From positions 51,392,889-51,456,888 of the forward strand of contig NC_132928.1 in assembly GCF_047675955.1 (NCBI RefSeq): a stretch of DNA of 64,000 nt, written 5' to 3'. Made by a program: the position numbers and the translations under genes. Origin of the DNA: Chlorocebus sabaeus. Taxonomy: Eukaryota; Chordata; Mammalia; Primates; Cercopithecidae. Positions 20,733-33,058 of this stretch are shown here, one piece after another (position 1 is the first letter of the stretch; each line of letters starts with the position of its first letter). Below the pieces are notes generated by a model. The model saw nothing but the letters and a program-made list of their open reading frames with translations, was not told where the DNA came from and searched no databases.

Positions 20733-21001
20733 TTGTCACCCAGGCTGGAGGAGTGCAGTAGTGCAATCTTGGCTCACTGCAGCCTCCGCCTCCCGAGATC
20801 AAGCGATTCTCTGCCTCAGCCTCCTGAGTAGCTGGGATTACAGGTGCCTGCCACCATCCCGGCTAATTTTTTTTGTATTTTTAGTAGAGACAGGGTTTCA
20901 CCATCTTGGCCAGGCTGGTCTTGAACTCCTGACCTCGTGATCCACCCGCCTCGGCCCCCCAAAGTGCTGGGATTACAGGCATGAGCCACCACGCCTGGCC
21001 C
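20733..21001 (-). mobile_element. Alu lacking its A tail
   Basis: Minus-strand Alu complete at its 5' end (cacgcctggcc at 20991-21001). On the tail side the copy begins at tgtcacccagg, so the terminal A tail and about 20 bases of the right arm are missing and a GT repeat takes their place. Confidence 0.93.
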
Positions 21002-21746
21002 CTTTGTTGTGGTTTTAACTTGGGATTCCTTGATAAGGCTGAGCATCTCTTTAAATGTATACAGCCATTTGGTTATATTCTTCTGTGAAGTGCCTATTAA
21101 GTTGCTGCCCATTTTTCTATTGGGTTTTGTCTTTCTTATCAATTTGTCAGGATGCTTGAAATATTGTGGTATAATTTCTTTGTTGGTTTATATAGCTTGA
21201 CTTTTTGCATTTTCAGTAGTGTCTTTTGATGAACAGAAGTTATTAATATGAATAAACATTATCACCTTTTTCTTCTTTATAATTAGTGCTTTTTTCTATT
21301 TGATTTAATAATTACTTCTCTATCCTCAGGTCATGAAGATGCTATAATATATTCTAAAAGTGGTATTATTACTATTTGGTAGTTTACATGTAGGTCTATA
21401 ATTTAGATGGAATTCATTTTTATGTAAATTGTTAAGAAATAATCCACTTCTACTTTATTTTTCCATATGGATCTCCAGATGAGTCAGGATCATTTATTGA
21501 AAAGACCTTAATTTCCCCACCACTCTGCAGTGTCAATTTTATCATAAGTAAAATGTACATATAGGCACAGGTCTGTTTCTGGACTCTTTACTCTGTTCCA
21601 TTGGTCTATTTCTAACACTAATACCACTTTGTCTCAATTAACATAGTTTTACAAAAAGCCTTAATAACTGACAGAGCAAGTCCTCCTAAATTATGTTTCT
21701 AACAGAGTTTTTGGCTATCCTAATATATACAAATATATAGATAGCT

Positions 21747-21782
21747 AGAGAGAGAGAGAGAGAAAGACAGACAGACAGACAG
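21747..21782. repeat. (GA)n(CAGA)n microsatellite
   Basis: GA dinucleotides followed by about four GACA units, at the tail end of the neighbouring minus-strand Alu. Confidence 0.9.
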
Positions 21783-21972
21783 GGTCTTGCTCTGTCACCC
21801 AGGCTGGAGTGCAGGGGTGTGATCACAGCTCACTGCAATCTAGAATTCCTGGTTCAAGTGATCCTCCCTGCTTCAGTCTCCCAAGTAGCTGGGACCACAG
21901 GCATGTGCCACTACGTCCAGCTAATTTTCAGTTTTTTTGTAGAGATGGGGTCTCATCATGTTGCCCAGGCAT
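21782..21972 (-). mobile_element. Alu, 5'-truncated
   Basis: The right arm and part of the left arm, in antisense (ggtcttgctctgtcacccag to gtctcatcatgttgcccagg). The first about 100 bases of the element are absent. The tail is replaced by the GA/GACA repeat. Confidence 0.9.
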
Positions 21973-22885
21973 CATAAGATTTTTAAAATTGGAATTGCAT
22001 TGAATCTATAAAGGAATTTAGGGTAAAAGTTAACACCACAAAAACCAGTTTTCCAACTCCAGAAACATGGTATATATCTACTTTCAATTATTCTTAAATT
22101 TCTCCTAATAAAGCTTTATAGTTTACTTTTTAGATGTTTTACACATCTTTTAAATGATTTACTCCTAGGTTATTGACATTTTGTTACTGTAAACAGTATT
22201 TTTAAAAATTCGCTTTCAGTTTATTGTTGATCTATAGAAATGCAATTGGGTTTTGTTTCTGGATCTTGTTATCTAGCAACTTGCTAAACTCAATGCCTGT
22301 AAAGTTTTTACTGGATTTTCTAAACAATCACATCACTTGTAAAGTTTCTAATTTTCCAGTCCTTACATATTTTCTTGCCTTACTGTATTGATTGAGACCT
22401 CTACTACAATGTGGAATAGCAAGGATGATAACGGACATCCTAGCCTTGGTCCTCATCTAAAAGGGAAATCTTTTCACATTACACATATTTGTTGAGGGGT
22501 TTTTGTACATATCACTAACCAGAGTAAAGAAATTCTTTTCTATTGTTGTTTGGCTAAGAGTTCTTATGAATAGTTGTTAAATTTCATTAAATGTCGTTTT
22601 TGCTCAATTGAGATGATTGTAAGATTTTTCTCCTTTAGTTCATTAATGGTAAACTATTCTAACTTTCTAATATTAAATCTACTTTGCATTTGTGTTATAA
22701 ACCCAATTTTAGTCATAATGTATTATTCCATTTGCTAATATTTTGTTTAGGATTTCTGGAACTATATTAATGAGTAATACTCTCTGTAATGGTCCTTTCA
22801 TGATGTATCATTGCTAGGTGGTATAAAAGTAGGTGATGTGTATAGTCTCTTTTACTGAAAAAATTTTGTAATCTGAAAATGTATC

Positions 22886-23043
22886 TTTTTTTTTTTTTTG
22901 ACAGGACTTCATTTTTGTCACCCAAGCTGGAGTGCAGTGGCACAATCTTGGTTCACACTGTAGCCTTGACCTCCTAGGCTCCAGTGAACCACCCACCTCA
23001 GCCTCCTGAGTAGCTAGGACTACAGGCATAAGCCACTACACCC
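22886..23043 (-). mobile_element. Alu right arm, antisense
   Basis: A T run followed by one Alu arm (ttttgtcacccaagctgg to agccactacaccc), with no left arm. It is a truncated Alu or a free right monomer. Confidence 0.85.
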
Positions 23044-23190
23044 TTGTATAATTCTCTACCCTCAGGGCCTGGAATCTGTAAATATGATGGGACAACCACG
23101 CTACTGATTAGGTTATATTTTATGGCCAAGGTGATGGTACAGTCACTATCATGATTACAGTTGTGTTACACTGGATTACATCATAGCCAA
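23044..23190 (+). mobile_element. MLT1 LTR, 5' part, split
   Basis: 'ggcctggaatctgtaaatat' and 'ctgattaggttatattttat' match MLT1-type MaLR LTRs. The same LTR appears to continue at 25724-26030, so the MST/THE1 element between them was inserted into it. Confidence 0.55.
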
Positions 23191-25315
23191 AAAATTAGTA
23201 CTGAAGAGTTGGGCATTGCTATAAAGATATCTTAAAATACGGAAGAAGCTTTGGAATTGGGTTAACTGGTAGAAGCTGGAAGAGTGTGGAGGGTTCAGAA
23301 GAAGACAGGAAGATGAGGAAAGTTTGGAACTCTCTAGAGACTGGTTAAATGGTTGTGACCAAAATGCTGATAGTGATATAAACAGTGAAGTCCAGGCTGA
23401 AGAAGTCTCAGATGGAGATGAGGAACTTACTGGGTACTGGAGCTAAGGTCACTTTTGTTATACATTAGCAAAGAACCTGGGGGCCTTCTGCCCCTGCTCT
23501 AGGGATCTATGGAACTTTGAACTTGAGCATAATGATTTAGTGTATCTGGCAGAAGAAATTTCTAAGCATCAAAGTAATCAAGATGTGGCCTGGTTGCTTC
23601 TAACAACCTATGCTCATATGCATGAGCAAAGACATGACGTAAAACTGGAACTTATATTTAAAGGGGAAATGGAGAGTAAAAGCTTGAAACATTTGCAGCC
23701 CGGCCATGTGGTAGAAGAGAAAAGCTCATTTACAGGGGAGGAATTCAAGCAGGTTTGCAGAAATTTGCATAAGTAAAAAGGAGCCAAGTACTGATGGCCA
23801 AGACACTAGGGAAAAGGCCTTGAAGGCATTTCTAAGAGCTTGGTGGCAGCTCCTCCCATCACAGGCTTGTAAGCCTAAGAGAACAAAATGGTTCTGTGGG
23901 TCAGGCCCAGGGCCTGCTGCCCCATGCAGCCTCAGGACACTGCTCTCTGTGTCCCAGCTGTCTAACTCCAGCCATGGCTCAAAGGGACCCAGGTACAGCT
24001 CAGGCTGCTGCTTCAGATAGTACAAGCTGAAAGCCTTAAATACATGGTGTTAAGCCTGTGGGTACACAGAGTTCAAGAGCTGAGGATTGGGAGCCTCTGC
24101 CTAGATTTCAGAGAATGTGTGGAAAAGCCTGGATGTCCAGGCAGAAGCCTAATGCTGGGGCAGAGCTCTCATGGAGAACCTCTACTAGGGCAGTGCAGAA
24201 GACAAATGTGGGGTTGGAGCCACTACAGGGAATCCCCACTGGGGTGCTACCTAGTGGAGCTGTAAGAAGAACCATCCTACAGACTCTGGAATGGTAGAGC
24301 CAGCAACAACTTATACCCTGCACCTGGAAAAACTGCCAGCACTCAACAACACCCATGAGAACAGCACAGGAGCTGACTCCTGAAAGGCCATAGGAGTGGA
24401 TTGCCCAAGGCCTTAGGAGCCCACCTCTCACATCAGTGTGTCCTGGATGTAGGAAATGGAGTGAAAGATTATTTTGGAGCCTTAAGATTAAATTCTTCTC
24501 CCATTTGCCCCAAGAATACTTGTTGGCAGAGCCTGCAGTTTCAGCATTTATCCCAAGATAGCTTTGCCATGAAACATCTCATTTTTATTATTATTTTCAT
24601 ATTGCTCTAGTATATCAACTTTGAAAACAAAAGACATCATTCTATTTATAGCATTCTGTTTTTAGTACTGGTATCTCCATTTACAAAATATAGTAATTCT
24701 CGATTGCTAAAAATGTCAAATCCTAGAAAACGTAGCATTCCTGTGTGATGTTAACGTCATTCTGGAACAGTTGTTGGCCAAAGATTCGTTTGATGAATTC
24801 AATTTTTCTGAAATAGACAATTCTGATGATTCAGATGATTCTGATGTTAGTTCTATTTAGAACTAACTCCAAGAACAGTTTTTATATTTTGTTTTCACAT
24901 TGAAAATCAGTCAGATTTGCTTCAGCCTCAAAGAGTATGTTTATGCAAAATTAAATGAGCGCTGGCAGCGAGCTGCACTTCTTGTTTTCTAAATGGGAAA
25001 AGGGCTAATGGCTGCTCCGCTGGGTTTCAGACTTGTATGGGGCCTGTAGCCCCTTTCTTTTGGCCAATTTCTCCCTTTTGGAATGGGAGTATTTACCCAA
25101 TGCCTATACTTTCATCGTATCTTGGAAGTAACTAACTTGTGTTTGATTATACAGGCTCATAGGCAAAAGGGACTACTAGCCTTCTCTAAGACTCTGGGCT
25201 TTGGACTTTTGAGTTAATACTGGAACGAATCAAGACTTCAAGGATTGTTGGGAAGGCATGACTGTATTTTGAAATGTGAGAAGAACATGAGATTTGGGAG
25301 GGGCCAAGGGTGGAA
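23191..25315 (+). mobile_element. MST/THE1 internal region (ERVL-MaLR), degenerate
   Basis: Internal sequence of a MaLR element, recognised from 'ggcattgctataaagatatc', 'gaagctttggaattgggtta', 'atctggcagaagaaatttct', 'cctctgcctagatttcagag' and 'ttctcccttttggaatggga'. It runs directly into a 3' LTR at 25316. No 5' LTR precedes it, and the internal part begins close to its usual first bases. A 78-codon open stretch at 23540-23776 is a decayed remnant and not a functional gene. A piggyBac element interrupts it at 24492-25004. It is an old, defective endogenous retrovirus-like copy. Confidence 0.85.
24492..25004 (+). mobile_element. MER75-type piggyBac element (PGBD4 relative)
   Basis: It sits in the MST/THE1 internal region at a TTAA target: TTAA at 24488-24491 and a mutated CTAA at 25005-25008. 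The ends are inverted (attcttctcccattt at the left, aaatgggaaaaggg at the right). Inside, from the ATG at 24714, the codons read MSNPRKRSIP and then break. Further on, at about 24780-24855, the acidic DSFDEF and FSEIDNSDDSD stretch appears. This resembles the N-terminus of PGBD4, the domesticated transposase of this family. The transposase core is absent. It is a non-autonomous internal-deletion derivative. Confidence 0.75.
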
Positions 25316-25723
25316 TGATATGGTTCGGATCTGTGTCCTTGGCCAAATCTCATGTCAAATTATAATCTCCAATGCAGGAAGTGGAGCCTGGTGGGAGGTG
25401 ACTGGGTCATGGGGACAGTTTTTCATGGTTTAACACCATGCCACCTTGGTCCTGTCGTCAGGATAGTGAGTTCTGATAAGATCTGGTTGTTTAAAAGTGT
25501 GTAGCACCTCCCCAACCCAAGTCTTGCTCCTGCCTACATGTAAGAAGCCTGATCTCGTTTTGCCTTCCGTCATGAATAAAAGCTCCCTGAAACTTCCCCA
25601 GAAGCAGATGCTGCCATGCTTCCGATACAGCCTGCAGAACTATGAGCCAATTAAACCTCTTTTCTTTATAAATTACCCAGTCTCAGGTATTTCTTTTTAG
25701 CCATGCAAGAATGAACTCATACA
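25316..25723 (+). mobile_element. MST-type ERVL-MaLR 3' LTR
   Basis: It begins TGATATGGTTCGGATCTGTG and runs through 'ggtgggaggtgactgggtca', 'gatctggttgtttaaaagtg' and 'aattacccagtctcaggtat', ending near actcataca. The polyadenylation-type ATTAAA is at 25651-25656. It is the 3' LTR of the internal region just upstream. Confidence 0.88.
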
Positions 25724-26030
25724 TTCAATCAGAGTAAGAGTCTCTCACTGGCTTTGAAGAAGTAAGTGCCAAGTAGTGAGGGGGCCTTGAAAATGGGACA
25801 TAACAGTGGCCTCTAGAAGCTGGGAGTGACTCCTTGCCAACAGCAAGCCAAAAAACAGGGATCTCAGTCCTACCACTGCAAGAAACTGAATTCTGCTGAT
25901 AACCTGAACAAGTTTGAAAGAGGACTCTGAGCTCCAGATGCGAACGTGGTCTGACTGATATGTTTGTTTTGGCCCTGAGCAGAGAACTAGCTGCACTCTG
26001 CCTAGACTTCTGATGTACAGAAACTGAAAT
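25724..26030 (+). mobile_element. MLT1-type LTR, 3' part, split
   Basis: 'cactggctttgaagaagtaa', 'gtggcctctagaagctggga' and 'gcaagaaactgaattctgct' match the middle of MLT1 LTRs. It continues the fragment at 23044-23190 across the MST/THE1 insertion. Confidence 0.65.
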
Positions 26031-26355
26031 AGGCTGGAAGTGGTGGCTCACACCTGTAATCCCAGCCCTTTGGGAGGCCAAGATGGGAGGATTGTTTGAG
26101 GCCAGGAGTTTAAGACCAGTTTGGGCAAGATAGCAAGACCCCATCTCTACAAAAAAATTTTTTTTTAATTAGCCAGGTGTAGTCTTGTGTACCTATAGTC
26201 CCAGCTACTCAGAAGGCTGAGAGGTGGGAGGATCACTTGAGTCAAGGGGTTTGAGGTTACAATGAGCTCTGATCAGCTGGGCCACTGCACTCCACCCTGG
26301 TTGACAGAGAAAGACCCTGTCTCAAGAGAAAAAGAGAAAGAAAGAAAAAAAGAAC
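26031..26355 (+). mobile_element. Alu (AluJ-like)
   Basis: Full dimer starting aggctggaagtgg. The mid-element linker is aaaaaaatttttttttaa, and the tail is an A/G mixture. Several diverged positions suggest an old copy. Confidence 0.93.
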
Positions 26356-26359
26356 AGTG

Positions 26360-27165
26360 TACAAATAACATACGTACAGGTCAATATGTTTTCACAAATG
26401 GAATTCATGCTAGTAACCAGCATCTGAACCAGAAAACACCACCACTACAGAACATTACCACCAGCCAGAGGCCTCTCTTATATATCCTTGGCAGTCATTA
26501 CCCCCATATGGATAATCACTATCCTGATTTCCATCACCCTAGATCAGTTTGAACTCTATATAAATGGAATCACTCAGTGAGTATTATTTTGAGACTTTTC
26601 ATGCTCAACATACATTTGTAAGATTCATGCATTCTGTCACATGAAGTAGTGGTTTGTTCTTTTTCATTGCTGTATAGAATTCCATTTTATAAGCAAACCA
26701 CAATTTATTCATTCTACTGCTGATGAGCATTTGGGTAGTTTCAAATTTTTAGCTGTTATAAATAGTGTTGTTATAAAGCATTTTTGTACAGGTCTTCTGA
26801 TGAACCTAGGTATACATTTCGATTGGGTACATAAACAGGAGTGTAATTGCTGGGTCACTAAGCATTGTTCAGCTTTAGGAGATATTGTCAAATAGCTGTT
26901 CAAAGTAATTGTATAAGTTTACACTCCCATCAATATGGTATGAAAACTACTTTTGTTCCAGATACTTATCAACATTGGGTATTTTCTTTTTTCTCATTTC
27001 AGATATTTTGATAGGCATATAATCCTATTTTGGTTTAAATTTGCATTTCCCTGATGACTAACAATAGCTGCACACCTTGTCATATACTAAATGGTCATCT
27101 GGATTGCCTCTTTTGTAAAACGAGCATTCCAGTCTTGCTTTTTTCTCACTGATGTGTAGTAGTCA
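26360..27165 (-). mobile_element. L1M 3' end, antisense
   Basis: The order 'tgtacaaataacatacgtac', 'atggaatcactcagtgagta', 'attgctgtatagaattccat', 'gagcatttgggtagtttcaa' and 'ttgcatttccctgatgacta' is an antisense L1M 3' region. Ancient, with no coding frame. Confidence 0.75.
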
Positions 27166-28200
27166 GTTATATATTATGATCAAACGTTAAAATTTAAAAA
27201 TTTATTTTTTCAGACTATCAGAGAAAATGTAACATAAGCAACATCTGAACTAAATCTGAAGAGCCTTAAGACAGTTTCTATTCTCCCGTAATACAGGTTT
27301 GATAGGGGGAAAGAGAAACAAAAATTCTACCTTTAAATATTTAATCCAAGAACAAAGTAAAATGAAAATGGGTTTCATGACACTGACCCTGGGAGAAACC
27401 TACTGGGAAGCTGTCATAAATCACAGCACTTTACAGCAATAGTCACACTCTTCAAGCTCACTATTTCTTGATAATTAAGATTTCACTGTTAAATACATTT
27501 TGCAGTTTGTTCACAGTAAGATAGTTTCTGAGAAAAACAGGTAAATCATTGTTTGGATATTCCTTTTAAAAAAGACCAGATCAAAGCCTGGCTTCTGGTT
27601 TTAAACACTTTTCCATTAAAAAAAACCAAACGAAACCAAAATAAAATAGTGTCACAAGCGTTGAACTAAACAGTTCTACTGAGGCACTGGGGACAAATAG
27701 CTATACTTCCACTAGACTTCTACCTTTTGTATTACAATAAATTTCCTCTGCCTAGTACATTTTGATCTTGTATAAGCTAAAAAATATTTCCAAGGGAGAC
27801 TAGTTTTCATTCCTTGTAATGATAGCAGTAACTCCTAGGGTTTCTTCTTTATACTACATTTTTGGTTAATAAAAATGGTCTATACCATTTCTCAGAGATG
27901 AGAAGAGAATGGTAAGGGCTTTAGTTGATTTTTAAAAGCTACTTTAAAAAATTATCTTTAAAAGTTGATCATTAATCATTTTCCAAGTACTGTTTTTTTA
28001 TAATAGGGGAAGGAAATAAATAAAACTAAACATACTAAAAGCATATTTCAAAATTTTAGCAATTATACCCAGGCAAGTAAATGATGCTACTCATATAATA
28101 GCATATTTATTGTTTCAGGAAACTACAGTGACATTTCACTGGACTTCAGGTGGAGGAAAAATGCTTCAAGGAAAACATCAGGATGTATATAGCGATTTCT
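27166..28200. other. No recognisable gene or repeat
   Basis: AT-rich unique-looking DNA. Nothing convincing seen. Confidence 0.5.
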
Positions 28201-28203
28201 TTT

Positions 28204-28500
28204 CCCTTCCTTCTTTCTTTCTTTTTTTTTTTTTCTTCAAGGTTTTGCTCTGTCACCCAGGCTGGAGTACAGTGATGTGACCATAGCTCACTGCAGTCTT
28301 GATTCCTGGGCTCAAGCAATCCTCTCACCTCAGCCTTCTGAGTAGCTGGGACTAGAGGTGCATGCCACCCTGTCTGGCCGATTTTTAAATTTTTTGTAGA
28401 GAGGAAGTCTCACTGTGTTGCCAGGCCTGGCCTCAAACAATCCTACTGATTCAGCCTCCCAAAGTGTTGAGATTACAGGTGTGAGCCACCAAACCTGGCT
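28204..28500 (-). mobile_element. Alu (AluJ-like), antisense
   Basis: CT-rich and poly-T start, then ggttttgctctgtcacccag through gtgagccaccaaacctggct. Complete dimer, with 'gtctcactgtgttgccaggc' typical of older subfamilies. Confidence 0.93.
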
Positions 28501-31500
28501 GATGTAGCAAACTATATGAAAAATAAAATATTTTAATTAATAAAAAATCTCCTTAAATTTCAGCTGCTGTACAAGAGAGATTCACAAATAAAGCAGACCA
28601 AATTCTGTGTGAAGAAATTCCTCTACCACATGTTGAAAGCATTTAAATAATCTATTTCCCCTTTGAGTGATTAGTTTCCCATACTTTGAGAAAATGCTGA
28701 TAAGAAATATTCTATAACCATACTGGACACACTCTTAGAAATGAGCTCTTGGTACACAGAAGATGATTATCCTTCCCTGTTAATAGACTTATCACATTTT
28801 CCCTTGTCCTTTGACTGAATAAACTCAATTCTATGTACTCACACAAGCTAGATTTTTGGTGGCTCTTCTTGCACTCATTTTGACAAATCACTTCTCTTTT
28901 TAATTTCATTTTACTTATTTACTTGAAACTTCATATTCCAGGTATTCCTGGAAAGAAGAGCGATTGAAGTAGGGACTCAGACATCTTATCTTCTCCTATC
29001 TGACTCGAGAAGCACACACAACCCAATTGAAGTATTTCAGCAAAAAAGTTACAAACCAGAATCTTAAAAACGGAAAGAATACCCATTTTCCTAATCTTCA
29101 TATAAACTAAAGGTAGTATTTATGAATAGTTACACAATAGTGCTGTTATAACATTTTTCAAAGGTACTCCGTAATCTCTGGAATTGGATTCAGGACATCA
29201 GTTAGCAACTTGTTTAACAGGCTAGCTATCCTAGGCAACATCTGATCCTGAACGACACCTGCTTTATTCCAGCAGCTCAAGTTGCTTACTTTCCAAGATC
29301 TGACATTAGAAAGAGGAAGCAGAACCAGCTATCTTATCTTCTTCAAAGAACAGGTCTGCACAAACCTAAACTAATTTTCCAAGGTGCTTTTCAGCAACTC
29401 ATTTAATCAAAAAATATTGCAAACCTGAGAATGACAGAAATGTGGAGTCCTATAGAGTCATATTATTAACAGGATCTCCTCAATGGTTCCCTCTTCATGT
29501 GCTTGAGCTAATAGTATTTCCAATTCAGCTTCATGACACGGTTTGAGTAGGGGCAAGGGGGTACCAGAGAGGACAAAGGCCTTCATCTGAATTTTAATCA
29601 CTGACTTAGTAAGTCTCTCTTACTTGTCAAGTATGTACAAAGAAAGTATTCTGAGTGGCATTGCTTAAGGCTTCCAAACACAAGCTGAGATCATACCCAC
29701 AATTAAATGTGGAATTTTGATAGATGGAATTCCTATCAGCACTTAAAAATAACCCCGGCTAAAAGAGAATTCATATAGCTGAGTCATGACTCATTTTCTT
29801 GAATCATTGTTCACTAGGAACAACAGGACAAAAATTTTTGCTTCTGATTCTGCATGTAAGAATCAGTTATTTTAAGAAAGTTTATGCAATTCAAATATAA
29901 GAATCCGGTGAACCTTATTTCACAATACAACAGTCACCTCCTTCTCACTAAAACTGATATACAGGGGACTGAAAATAAGAATGACCATGAACAACCACTA
30001 GGGAGCGTGAAAGAACAGAAGAGAACAAAAAGAGTCTGTAACAAACACTTTTTCTCTTTAGAGACTGCTGAAGGTCAAGACTGGAGCAGAAGGGGAAATA
30101 CAACCATGTTGTTTATATAAAAGGATTCTCAGAGTCTTGGGTGGATAACTGGGTAACTTTCATGAGTAAAAGAATTAATTTGACAGCTCAGAACAATTTA
30201 TATGCCCAGTTTCAAGTCCCTGCCCCTGGGCCCTATCTTTTGCCTTCAGTTTTCTTTGAAGATATTCCATTCTTGGGGATTTAACTGGGATACATAACAT
30301 AGAATTATGCCCAAGAGGTAGAAAGAAATTGCAACAGCAAAGAGAGCAGTTCCTTTCAATGAGTCAAAAGTCTTGATCAACTATAGCCAAATCTTTTTCA
30401 GAAAATGTTGTCATTATATAGTAGAGCTCTTTACCTTCTTTGAAAATTTAATATACAAACAATATTTATATATAGATTGTTCATGGGAAAAAATTGTAAA
30501 AGCAGTATCAAGGAGAAAATCATGAATAGTGAAAATAGGTCTGCCTTCAAGAAAACACTGGTCAAAAGAAAATTATTTCACATACATATGAGAGTTTCTT
30601 TTTCATGCCACTTATATTTCACTCTACTCACTCTATTCCCATTTAGAATTTGTCTTCATTTAAGGTGATGGGTATCCCAAGTATACTGATGTGATCTTTC
30701 CAAATTGTGTAAACGTATTAAATTATCACATGAATCCCATAACTATCTACATGTATTATACACCAATAAAAACTTGTTTAAAAATAAAATTTGTCTTTAG
30801 CCACAAAGTGGGCACCTTTTTATTGTTTTTTTTTTTTTTTTTTTTTAACACGGAAAGTATAAACCTGCATAATCTGACATTTGTTTTCAGAATTAAAAAA
30901 GAAGTGAATTTCCTTTGAGTATTTTTCTCTTTGTAGTGCATGGTAGTGAGTTTTATCATGATTAGCTTGGTTAATAAAATAGTTTCTTTTAACTTAGATC
31001 AGTAAAATACCAGCAATAGATTAATGACTTCTGATCATTTCTGGCATCAGAAAATATACTCAGGTCAAAGGCCCATTTTACTCTCTCATTCTATCATATA
31101 ATATACACACACAACATAATATACATAGATATATCATGGCAGTCCTTTCACATATTAAAAGCAGGATAAAAGCTGAGAGAAGAATCTAAGCTTTGTGTAA
31201 TACAACATGAATACTGTTAAGTTGGATACAGCATTATGTCCTTATTCTCACAGCCATCGGTCCTCTTAAAAACAGTGTGCTTAAATAATGGATTCTCCAG
31301 TAAGACAAACAGTCTCTTCTTTCCTACTGGGTGGAGAATTCACTTGGTAATTTGGTTTCCGATATAGCCGAGAGGAGTAAGGAAACTATTCCTTATAACT
31401 TACTGCTCATCCTACACAGACTTGTAAATCAGAACTGCACTTATGTAGACCCAGCCAAAAACTGGAATGAGCAGGTCAGGCTTTAATACAAAAGGACAAC

Positions 31501-33050
31501 ATCCCTTTACTGTGCTTATAGCGAAATCAAGCTAACTTGTTCCCAGGAGTTGTAAAGAGCCATGACAGATTCTGTTGACAGTGGCTATCTTTACTATTTA
31601 GCTCACTAGAATAGTGTGGCCTCTCATCCCCACAATGGTTTCCAGAAAAATGGAAAGGGCAGCAACCTTTTTTAGGGACTAAATGAAAATGTATGAAGAC
31701 AGATGTTCGCTGTCTGTTGTGGCTCTCAAATCTCTTCACTTAAATTATCCTCTAACACATAATTCAAGAGGTGAAATAACAGAGGATCCTTATAAGCAGA
31801 GAGAAACAGAAATTGACTTTGGATAAGGAAGCAATGGGTCAAAATAGTTGGATGATTTAAAAATATTATCTCATACTTTTCTTTGAGTAAACATAAGAAA
31901 GGCAGTGAATATAATTTGCTTTCAGTAAAATAGACACATTACAAAAATACATATTTGCATACAGAAAAAAGTTTACTAACATTTACAGAAAACTGACAAG
32001 TCCTAAAGTCTTTTAAAAAATTAAAAGCAGCATAATTAAATAAAAGCAGCATACAAACTATAGTAATTTTCCTTCACTGAAAGCCATTTTTCCCTCTTGA
32101 TAAATATTTTGTTATATGTTTTTGGTTTTGGTCAAGAGTATGTATCAACAGTGATTTGACGACATCCATTCTCAATACCTCCTCCCCATAAGATTTCAAT
32201 CTAGGTTTATGATGTACCTGGTCTATTTAGACAATAATTCATTGTACCTGAGGCTAGCAGATGTAGTATAGGTAAAATATAAGTCTGTATATAATTGGTT
32301 CTATGAAAAACACGTTAAACTGAGAATAAGGAGATCCGGGTTTTCATTTCAATTCTGTTCCTAATTCTGACTTGCGCAAGTACCTTAGACCACAAAATTT
32401 TCATTGAAAATGGAGAGACTAGACTATAGATAATCTCCAAGTCTCTTTCAGATTTAACTTTCAATAAGTCAATAAACTTTTTTACTTGTCATCTTGGCAG
32501 AGGATATTAAAAGCCTACCTTGGGCAAAAGTAACAAACAAAGTTTTCTTTCGAATGCTCTTACTGCTGTCTATCGATCAAACCTGTTGAACTTTTGAATG
32601 ACACAGATTGATTATGTGTTACTGAGGTTCAAGCAAGGCTGTTAACATCTTGTAGATGGTCAATACATTCTGTCTCAGAGAGAAATGAGCTTTACCTGTT
32701 CCCAGGTATCTTTATATTTCATAAAGAATTTTAGGAAAGATACAGAATAAGGATCCATTTCATATTATTAACAGAACAAGTACATGCTGCAGTGTTAATA
32801 TTTTGCTGTGGTCATTATTCTTTTAATTTATCTGAGTTTATTAGATGGCTATTCTTGTGCTGGATTTTGTACTGGAATGCTAACAGACAGCTTCCACACA
32901 GTATTTCTGTGAACTCACAGCAATAAAAACCAACCTATTTTTTAAAAGCCAATAATCATAAAGGTAAATAGTCACTGCATTTGTGTAATTTTTTAAAAGC
33001 CACATTCCCCTTAAATACGTGACTTTTCATTTCAGTCTCAGACTCTAGGA
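28501..33050. other. 4.5 kb without recognisable gene or transposon
   Basis: The longest repeat-poor stretch of the window: AT-rich, with a T run at 30827-30846. I see no exon I can defend. If the candidate first exon at 33059-33099 is real, this stretch is the start of its first intron. Confidence 0.45.
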
Positions 33051-33058
33051 ACTCTTAC

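Larger units (their letters stand above)
20001..22860 (-). mobile_element. Ancient L1M, antisense, ORF2/3' region
   Basis: Long antisense L1M text: 'gttcccattgctctatatgc', 'caggatcatttattgaaaag', 'ttactctgttccattggtct', 'ggaattgcattgaatctata' and 'ctggatcttgttatctagca'. It is interrupted by two Alus. It abuts an opposite-orientation L1M at about 20000, so the pair forms a loose inverted arrangement. All frames are broken. Confidence 0.7.

Noticed and set aside
23540..23776. 78-codon open frame that could look like a small gene
   Set aside because: It lies wholly in the MST/THE1 internal region and is a decayed retroelement remnant.
24714..24860. Intact PGBD4-like transposase gene
   Set aside because: The frame breaks after ten codons and the transposase core is missing, so it is a non-autonomous fossil.
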